DNA from: Alteraurantiacibacter aquimixticola
Lineage (GTDB): Bacteria; Pseudomonadota; Alphaproteobacteria; Sphingomonadales; Sphingomonadaceae
NCBI RefSeq assembly: GCF_004965515.1
Contig: NZ_SSHH01000003.1
Coordinates: 150,231-214,230, forward strand
Reading direction: 5' to 3'
Length of the DNA: 64,000 nt
Position numbers and translations under genes: made by a program. The notes beneath the pieces are model-generated. The model was not told where the DNA came from, searched no databases, and was given only the letters and a program-made list of their open reading frames with translations. Below, piece by piece: positions 58,935 through 64,000 of the stretch. Each line of letters opens with the position of its first letter. The stretch's first letter is position 1.

Positions 58935-59909
58935 CTAGCGCTCGCGCCCCGACTGGGCGAGGCGTTGGCGCGAGGTATTGCCGGGTACGGCGACCTGGAT
59001 CGAGGGATCGTATTCCTCGCCCACGGCATCGCTGTCCTCAGCCACCCAGATATCGGTCCGCGTCTCGCTATAGCCTGACGGGAAGTAGCGGATGCGATAG
59101 CCGTCCGGGTGATCGCTCCAGCGGCCGGAGGGAATTTCGCGGCTGCCTGCGCCAAGCGGCACGTCGCCGCCCAGCACGGCGATCGCTTCCAGCTCGTCAT
59201 AGCTGGCGCCGCCCACGGTCAGGCCACGGCGCAGCGCCGCCTCCGCCTCGAACGCGGTGCGCAGCGGGCCGGGCACCTCGCCCAGCACTTCGCCCATCAT
59301 GCCGTTTGGCACGAGGTCCATGGCCGAGCGGTTGAGTCGGGCAAGCTGGCGGCGCGAAAGCAATTGCGACGCGACCACCTGCAGCTCGCGCCGCAAATCC
59401 TCGAACTTCGCGCGGGCGAGGATCGCCCAGATCAGCAGCTGGATCTGGCGCTGTTCGATATCGGGCCGAGAGACCGAATTGCGCAAGATGTCGCGCACAT
59501 ATTCGTCAGCCGAACCCTTCAGCGGAGCATAGAGATAGCCGTCGCCGCCGCCCGGGCCATGCGTTCCGGCATGCAGGCAATAGCTTTGCGCGGTGATCTG
59601 CCACCAGCCGGGCTGAAGGATGAAGCCGCCATCGTCGGTCCGCTCCAGGCTGGCAAGCGGCTGCGCTGTGAAAGGCGGGTCGACATTGTCGAGCGCAGGA
59701 TTGGCCCACTCTGCATCGCTCAATGCGGTCGTTACCGGCGCTTCGCCTTCGAGCCATTTGCCGACGCCCAGGTCGCCGACCAGGCCCAGACCGTCATCCA
59801 GCAGGTCACCCAAACCGAATTGCGCGCGTGCCGCGCTGGCGCCGAAGATGCCGAACGTCATTGCGCCCGCCGCAAAGGCGCGGCGGGTGATACGGTATGA
59901 ATGATCCAA
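58935..59909 (-). CDS. Tat-exported hypothetical protein
   Basis: A 324-residue protein with a Tat-type leader (ITRRAFAAGAMTFGIFGASAARAQ). The mature part begins Gly/Leu-rich (FGLGDLLDDGLGLVGDLGVG), continues WWQITAQSYCLHAGTHGPGGGDGYLYAPLKG, a helical middle (RQIQLLIWAILARAKFEDLRRELQVVASQLLSR) and an Asp/Tyr/Pro-rich end. No family recognised. The His/Gly-rich segment near residues 110-125 could bind a metal or ligand. It converges with the MAPEG gene. Confidence 0.75.
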   Translation of the reverse strand: MDHSYRITRRAFAAGAMTFGIFGASAARAQFGLGDLLDDGLGLVGDLGVGKWLEGEAPVTTALSDAEWANPALDNVDPPFTAQPLASLERTDDGGFILQPGWWQITAQSYCLHAGTHGPGGGDGYLYAPLKGSADEYVRDILRNSVSRPDIEQRQIQLLIWAILARAKFEDLRRELQVVASQLLSRRQLARLNRSAMDLVPNGMMGEVLGEVPGPLRTAFEAEAALRRGLTVGGASYDELEAIAVLGGDVPLGAGSREIPSGRWSDHPDGYRIRYFPSGYSETRTDIWVAEDSDAVGEEYDPSIQVAVPGNTSRQRLAQSGRER

Positions 59910-59977
59910 TTGACTAGCCTCCCGTCCCTTGAAGAGCGGGAGGCATAGGACGGATTTGCAGCGGTGTGAAGCTCCGC

Positions 59978-61726
59978 TCAGGCCGCCAGCCGGAACGGTT
60001 CGATCTCACCCGAGAGGTAGAGCTTCTTTGCCTTGGCGCGGCTCAATTTGCCCGAGCTGGTGCGCGGCAGGGTGCGCGGGGGCACCAGTTCGACCACGCA
60101 ATTCATGCCGGTGATCGCGCGCACCTTGTCGCGGATCTCGTCGCGCAGCTTCACCCGCTCGTCCGGATCGGAGACGCGGCAATGGACCAGCACGGCGGGG
60201 GCTTCCTCGCCATTTTCGGTCTCCACCGCGAAGGCGGCGATATCACCATGGTTGAAGCCGGGCAGCTGCTCCACCGCCCATTCGATATCCTGCGGCCAGT
60301 GATTCTTGCCATTGATGATGATCATGTCCTTCGCCCGGCCGACGATGAACAGATAGCCCTTGGCATCGACATAACCCATGTCGCCCGTATCCAGCCAGGC
60401 CCCCTTGCCATCTTCACTTGGGACGAGGCATTCGTCGGTCGCTTCCTGGTTGCGGAAGTAGGAATGCATCACACTAGGCCCGCGGCACCAGACCTTGCCG
60501 ATCTGGTGGTGCGACTTCACCTCGCCATTCTCGCCGCGGATTTCGACATCCATGTCGGGCAGCGGCTTGCCGCAATTGACGATGGCGCGATAGCGGGCCG
60601 GGCGCGAGAGATCGCGGCGGGTGCCGGAAAGGCGCTCTTCCTCGACCAGCTCTACGCTGATGCCTTCGCCAGGCGGCATGACGGTGACTGCCAGCGTCGC
60701 TTCGGCAAGGCCGTAGGACGGTGTGAAGGCGCTGGCCTTGAAACCGGCGGCTGAGAAGGCGTTGACGAAATTCTGCATCACGTCCGGGCGGATCATGTCC
60801 GCGCCATTGCCTGCCGTGCGCCAGCGGGAGAGGTCGAACCGCTCCTCCACATTGGACTGGCTGGAAATGCGGCGCGCGCAAATGTCATAGCCGAAGGTCG
60901 GCGAATAGCTGAGCGTCGTGCCCTCATTGCGGCTGATCAGGTCCAGCCATGCTAGCGGGCGGCGCGCGAAATGCTCGGTCTTGAGGTAATCGGCGGAGAC
61001 CTGGTTGGCGATCAGCGACAGGAAGCAGCCGACCAGCCCCATGTCATGATACCAGGGCAGCCAGCTGACGACGCGGTCGTTATTGCCGATATCCATGCTG
61101 GCGGCATGGCCATAGAGATTGTGCAGCAGCGCAGCATGGGTGACGGCAACGCCCTGCGGGAAACGGGTCGAGCCGCTGGAATATTGCAAATAGCAGATAT
61201 CTTCCGGATCGGCCTTGGGCAGCTCGACTTCGGGCGCCGGGCGCTGGGCGAATGTGTCCCAGTCCACGCCTTCGCAGCCCTGCCGCTCAGCCGCTGCGGC
61301 AGCCATCTCGGCGATTTCCGGCGGGTAGATCAGCACTTTAGGATCGGCGCTTTGCAGCTGCACCGAAAGCTGGTCGATATAGCTGTCCTTGCCGCCGAAA
61401 GTGGTCGGCAGCGGCAGCGGCACGGGCCATGCGCCGGCCAGCGTGCAGGCGCAGAACAAGGCTGCGAAATCGGGACCCGTCTCCGCGATCAGCGCGACGC
61501 GATCGGCCTTGCCGATTCCCGCATCGACAAGCCGATAGGCCATCTGCACGGCATCGGCGCGCATTTCGGAATAGGGATAGACGCGCGTCAGCGTGCCGCG
61601 CATGTCGTGGAAGTTCATGCCCTTTTCGCTCTTCGCCGCGTAATCGATCGCGTCATTGAAGGTGGCGAAATCCGCGCGAATGCGCGGCAGGACACAATTA
61701 TTGGGTGTGGGGACGAGTTCGGTCAT
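59978..61726 (-). CDS. Fatty acyl-AMP ligase (FAAL)
   Basis: A 582-residue ANL-superfamily enzyme: adenylation motif YLQYSSGSTRFPQGVAVTHAAL, WLPWYHDMGLVG, YGLAEATLAV, the TGDMGYVDAKGYLFIVGRAKDMIIINGKNHWPQDIEWAVEQ hinge, and the catalytic Lys in LPRTSSGKLSRAKAKKLYL. FAALs activate fatty acids as acyl-AMP for loading on acyl carrier proteins, not CoA. In Caulobacter-type ceramide synthesis such enzymes supply acyl groups, so sphingolipid synthesis is a reasonable guess. No carrier gene is adjacent. Confidence 0.92.
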   Translation of the reverse strand: MTELVPTPNNCVLPRIRADFATFNDAIDYAAKSEKGMNFHDMRGTLTRVYPYSEMRADAVQMAYRLVDAGIGKADRVALIAETGPDFAALFCACTLAGAWPVPLPLPTTFGGKDSYIDQLSVQLQSADPKVLIYPPEIAEMAAAAAERQGCEGVDWDTFAQRPAPEVELPKADPEDICYLQYSSGSTRFPQGVAVTHAALLHNLYGHAASMDIGNNDRVVSWLPWYHDMGLVGCFLSLIANQVSADYLKTEHFARRPLAWLDLISRNEGTTLSYSPTFGYDICARRISSQSNVEERFDLSRWRTAGNGADMIRPDVMQNFVNAFSAAGFKASAFTPSYGLAEATLAVTVMPPGEGISVELVEEERLSGTRRDLSRPARYRAIVNCGKPLPDMDVEIRGENGEVKSHHQIGKVWCRGPSVMHSYFRNQEATDECLVPSEDGKGAWLDTGDMGYVDAKGYLFIVGRAKDMIIINGKNHWPQDIEWAVEQLPGFNHGDIAAFAVETENGEEAPAVLVHCRVSDPDERVKLRDEIRDKVRAITGMNCVVELVPPRTLPRTSSGKLSRAKAKKLYLSGEIEPFRLAA

Positions 61727-61863
61727 GGACGTTCAGGCTAACCCTCATTCTATCTATGCGCCTTGTTTGCGCTCTTCCCGAATTCAAAAAACGGCGCCGA
61801 CTAGGTAGCCGGCCCCGTGTCAATCTTTCCCATTTGATAGGAAGTGTGGCACGAATAAGGCCG

Positions 61864-62451
61864 ATGGCAGACAATGAACAAGAGTGTCAGCGTAGAAAAC
61901 GGGCGAAAAAGCCGCTCGATGCGGCGCAATTGCGCGATTTGGCGCTCTCCTATGTGGCGAGATACGCCACTTCTGCGGCCAAGCTTGAACGCTACCTTAA
62001 GCGCAAATTGCGCGAACGCGGGTGGGAGGATGAGGAGAATCCGCCCGATATTGCGGGGCTGACCGCCCGTTATTCCGAGCTCGGATATATCGATGACAAG
62101 GGATTCGCCCGCTCGAAAAGCGCCATCCTGCTGCGGCGCGGCTATGGTGCCAGGCGAGTTGGGCAGGTGCTGGGACAGGACGGCATAGCGCCCGAAATTC
62201 GCGACGAAGTGGCTCCGGGTGAGGCGGAATTGCGCCACGCCGCGCTCGCCATGGCGCAGAAAAGGCGCTTCGGCCCCTTCGGCGTTCAAGCTCTCGACAG
62301 GGACAAAAGGGAAAAGCAGGTAGCGGCCATGCTGCGCGCCGGGCACACGCTCGACTTTGCGCGGCAGATGGTCGATGCAGCCTCCGTCGAGGCGGCCGAG
62401 GAATGGGCGCATGAACTGGATGAGGAAGAGAGCAGGGATGATCACTGGTAA
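61864..62451 (+). CDS. recX: RecX-family regulatory protein
   Basis: A 195-residue protein of helical repeats: LRDLALSYVARYATSAAKLERYLKRKLRERGW, ARYSELGYIDDKGFARSKSAILLRRGYGARRVGQVL, and a third repeat near the end (VAAMLRAGHTLDFARQMVDA). RecX restrains RecA filaments. The start at 61864 (MADNEQECQRR) removes an implausible leader. recA is not adjacent. The stop overlaps the DUF192 gene by 14 nt. Confidence 0.9.
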   Translation: MADNEQECQRRKRAKKPLDAAQLRDLALSYVARYATSAAKLERYLKRKLRERGWEDEENPPDIAGLTARYSELGYIDDKGFARSKSAILLRRGYGARRVGQVLGQDGIAPEIRDEVAPGEAELRHAALAMAQKRRFGPFGVQALDRDKREKQVAAMLRAGHTLDFARQMVDAASVEAAEEWAHELDEEESRDDHW

Positions 62452-62941
62452 GTGGACGCGGATGATCGGGCTGGCGGGCGCGGCAATGCTGGCCGCCTGT
62501 TCCACTCAGGCGGCTAGCGAGGCACAGACCGCTCCAGTCCTGGCCGAAAGCGCGGTGCATCCCGAATCCGGCCTCGAAGTCATCCCGCTGACCGTGACCA
62601 CGCAGGGCGGGGAGGAGCATTCCTTCCGCGTCGAAGTCGCCGCCACCGCGCAAGAGCAGCAGCGCGGCCTGATGTTCCGCACTGCCATGGGCGCGGATGA
62701 GGGGATGATCTTCCCCTTCACCCAGCCGCGCATGGCCAGCTTCTGGATGCGCAACACGGTGATCCCCCTGGACATCATTTTCATCGGCCCCGATGGTCGC
62801 ATCGTCAATATCGCGGCCGACACCACGCCCTATTCGGAAGAATCGGTGCGGTCGGTCGATATCGCCGGGGCGGTGCTGGAATTGAACGCGGGCCGCTCCG
62901 CGGAGCTGGGCATTGCGGCAGGCGATATGGTGGAATGGTGA
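62438..62941 (+). CDS. DUF192 lipoprotein
   Basis: A 167-residue protein with a lipobox (LAAC-STQ). The DUF192 core is clear: TAQEQQRGLMFRTAMGADEGMIFPF, MASFWMRNTVIPLDIIFIGPDGRIVNI, SVDIAGAVLELNAGRSAELGI. A beta-barrel of unknown activity. It starts inside recX, 14 nt before its stop. Confidence 0.9.
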   Translation: MITGKWTRMIGLAGAAMLAACSTQAASEAQTAPVLAESAVHPESGLEVIPLTVTTQGGEEHSFRVEVAATAQEQQRGLMFRTAMGADEGMIFPFTQPRMASFWMRNTVIPLDIIFIGPDGRIVNIAADTTPYSEESVRSVDIAGAVLELNAGRSAELGIAAGDMVEW

Positions 62942-63005
62942 GGGGTAGCGGCTCGCGCGCACATGTGCTTGCGCGAGTCACCCAAAACCGGCTAACCGCC
63001 CGGGC

Positions 63006-63404
63006 ATGAATTTCCTGATGAAGATCTTCACCTGGTGGGAAGGGGCCACGATCGGCACCCTCCTGTGGTCTGCGCGCAAGGGCGAGCATGTCGGCACCGA
63101 TGCGCAGGGCAACAAGTATTACCGCTCAAAGAACGTCAAGGATGGCGAGAAGGAGCGGCGCTGGGTGATCTATGACGGCGCCAACGATGCCAGCCGCGTA
63201 CCGGCCGAATGGCATGGCTGGCTGCACGGCTCCTATGACGAGCTGCCTGAGAGCCATTTGCCGCCGCCGCGCATCTGGGAAACCGATTTCACGCCCAATG
63301 CCACCGGCACTGCTGCGGCGTACCGCCCGGCGGGTGCGCTGGAACGCGGCGGCAAGCGCGCCGCCGCCACCGGCGATTACGAAGCCTGGACGCCCGACGC
63401 GTGA
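63006..63404 (+). CDS. NADH:ubiquinone oxidoreductase accessory subunit NDUFA12-like
   Basis: A 132-residue protein of the NDUFA12/B17.2 family: KIFTWWEGATIGTLLWSARKGEHVGTDAQGNKYYRSK, RRWVIYDGANDASRVPAEWHGWLHGSYDELP. It is the alphaproteobacterial homologue of a mitochondrial complex I supernumerary subunit. Its last codons overlap the next gene (GTGATG). The long Ala/Gly-rich tail is typical. Confidence 0.93.
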   Translation: MNFLMKIFTWWEGATIGTLLWSARKGEHVGTDAQGNKYYRSKNVKDGEKERRWVIYDGANDASRVPAEWHGWLHGSYDELPESHLPPPRIWETDFTPNATGTAAAYRPAGALERGGKRAAATGDYEAWTPDA

Positions 63405-63925
63405 TGCGCCTGCGGCTCGCCGCGACCTGCCTGCCGCTGCTCGTGCTGGCGGCTTGCGACAGCGGTGCGCCACCGCCCGAGGCGGAAGAAACCGAGATCC
63501 CTGACGAACTGGCGGCAGAGCCCATGCCGCAGGTAGAGGTGGATGAGAGTATCGGCACGCCGCTGGAAGAGCGGGTGGCGACGATCGGCCTCATCAACAA
63601 GCGCAACAACATCTCGCGCGATATCGAATTGCGCCCCGGCGAACAGCAGCGCGTGGGCGATGTCATCATCCGCCTCGCCAGTTGCGAGCGGACCGCGCCG
63701 TGGGAAACCCCGCCGCTGACGGGCGGCTTCGTGCAGGTGCTGGTGCAGGAACGCGCCGACGTGAACAGCGACCCGGAATGGAACCGCATCTTCTCCGGCT
63801 GGCTCTACAAGGAAGCACCCGCCGTCAACGTCGTCGAACACCCGATCTACGACGTGTGGATGAAGGACTGCGCGATGAGCTTCCCAGGTGAAGAGGAAGC
63901 CGCCTCGGCATCTTCCAGCAACTGA
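63401..63925 (+). CDS. DUF2155 lipoprotein
   Basis: A 174-residue protein, start GTG at 63401 or ATG at 63404, with a lipobox (LAAC-DSG), an acidic linker, and the DUF2155 domain (ATIGLINKRNNISRDIELRPGEQQRVGDVIIRLASCERTAPWETPPLTGGFVQV ... FSGWLYKEAPAVNVVEHPIYDVWMKDC). The family commonly sits next to the NDUFA12 and aat genes. Its last codons overlap the probable aat coding sequence on the other strand. Confidence 0.9.
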   Translation: MMRLRLAATCLPLLVLAACDSGAPPPEAEETEIPDELAAEPMPQVEVDESIGTPLEERVATIGLINKRNNISRDIELRPGEQQRVGDVIIRLASCERTAPWETPPLTGGFVQVLVQERADVNSDPEWNRIFSGWLYKEAPAVNVVEHPIYDVWMKDCAMSFPGEEEAASASSSN

Positions 63926-64000
63926 GCATGGGCCCAGGGCAGGCTGGCGGTGAAATGGTCGCCGCAGGCCTCTTCCAGCAATTTCAGGTAGTCCGCCTGC
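63847..64000 (-). CDS. aat: Probable leucyl/phenylalanyl-tRNA--protein transferase, C-terminal fragment
   Basis: An open frame enters from the right edge and ends in TAG at 63847-63849, giving about 50 residues: QADYLKLLEEACGDHFTASLP ... GKLIAQSFIHTS. The call rests on the ending, which resembles Aat tails in sphingomonads, and on the known gene order with DUF2155 and NDUFA12. The 79-nt convergent overlap with DUF2155 is long, so the identity is provisional. Confidence 0.5.
   Translation of the reverse strand, partial: QADYLKLLEEACGDHFTASLPWAHAQLLEDAEAASSSPGKLIAQSFIHTS

Overview
The window reads as chromosomal DNA of a GC-rich alphaproteobacterium of the order Sphingomonadales, probably Erythrobacteraceae-like. 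The evidence is gene content and order: hflK-hflC-degP, an NDUFA12-DUF2155-aat end block, RecX, an FzlA-type GST, DUF1674, a lignostilbene dioxygenase, and many aromatic-catabolism proteins typical of sphingomonads. This comes from recognising protein families by eye, with no database search. Genes are dense, with many 1-4 bp stop/start overlaps. I see no phage, integrase, transposase, CRISPR array or rRNA. One tRNA (Lys, UUU) is present.

Region 1 (1-7060) is a C1/aromatic locus. On the minus strand runs marR, an aromatic-acid-type MFS permease, glutathione-dependent formaldehyde dehydrogenase, three tandem VOC proteins, S-formylglutathione hydrolase and the start of an NAD-linked formate dehydrogenase (fdsG, cut by the window edge). 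Divergent from marR is a lignostilbene dioxygenase whose iron ligands and stilbene-contact residues all appear intact. Region 2 (7.1-12.7 kb) holds a lower-GC TbpB-like lipoprotein, a broken copy of a HAD phosphatase gene, a DEAD-box helicase, the intact HAD gene and a DUF3237 gene.

Region 3 (12.7-24.6 kb) is a second catabolic region: LysR, an AhpD-like protein, PNPOx-like and DUF1348 proteins, a Cu/Zn-SOD-like lipoprotein without its metal ligands, benzoylformate decarboxylase plus MFS, a QorB-like SDR, an amidohydrolase decarboxylase, an aldehyde dehydrogenase and two divergent SnoaL/NTF2-like proteins. The promoter between the SnoaL genes carries a palindrome closely matching the one in the marR/lignostilbene-dioxygenase promoter. 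My main hypothesis is one MarR regulon for lignin beta-1-type dimers: an NTF2-like deformylase makes lignostilbene plus formaldehyde, the dioxygenase cleaves the stilbene to aldehydes, the aldehyde dehydrogenase oxidises these, and the glutathione/formate pathway removes formaldehyde.

Region 4 (24.6-44.5 kb) is mostly housekeeping: FzlA-like GST, MsrB, PBP1A, DegP, HflC/HflK, Mrp ATPase, an orphan molybdopterin hydroxylase, ferrochelatase, a membrane protein, an SDHAF4 homologue, RsmB, a very large acidic repeat protein, MsrA, a secreted methyltransferase-like protein, N-carbamoylputrescine amidase, FolK and tRNA-Lys. Region 5 (44.6-50.2 kb) is a tightly overlapping four-gene operon of two DUF3604 (PHP-like) lipoproteins, a parvulin-type isomerase and a HupE/UreJ membrane protein. 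It has no obvious characterised function and is a strong candidate for an undescribed system.

Region 6 (50.2-64 kb) has a sulfatase with an unusual active-site motif, DUF2171, a TonB-like protein, mannose-1-phosphate guanylyltransferase, DUF2721, a PHA-granule-region protein/XpaC-like/TelA operon, DUF389, MAPEG, a Tat-exported unknown, a fatty acyl-AMP ligase, RecX, DUF192, NDUFA12, DUF2155 and the 3' end of a probable aat.
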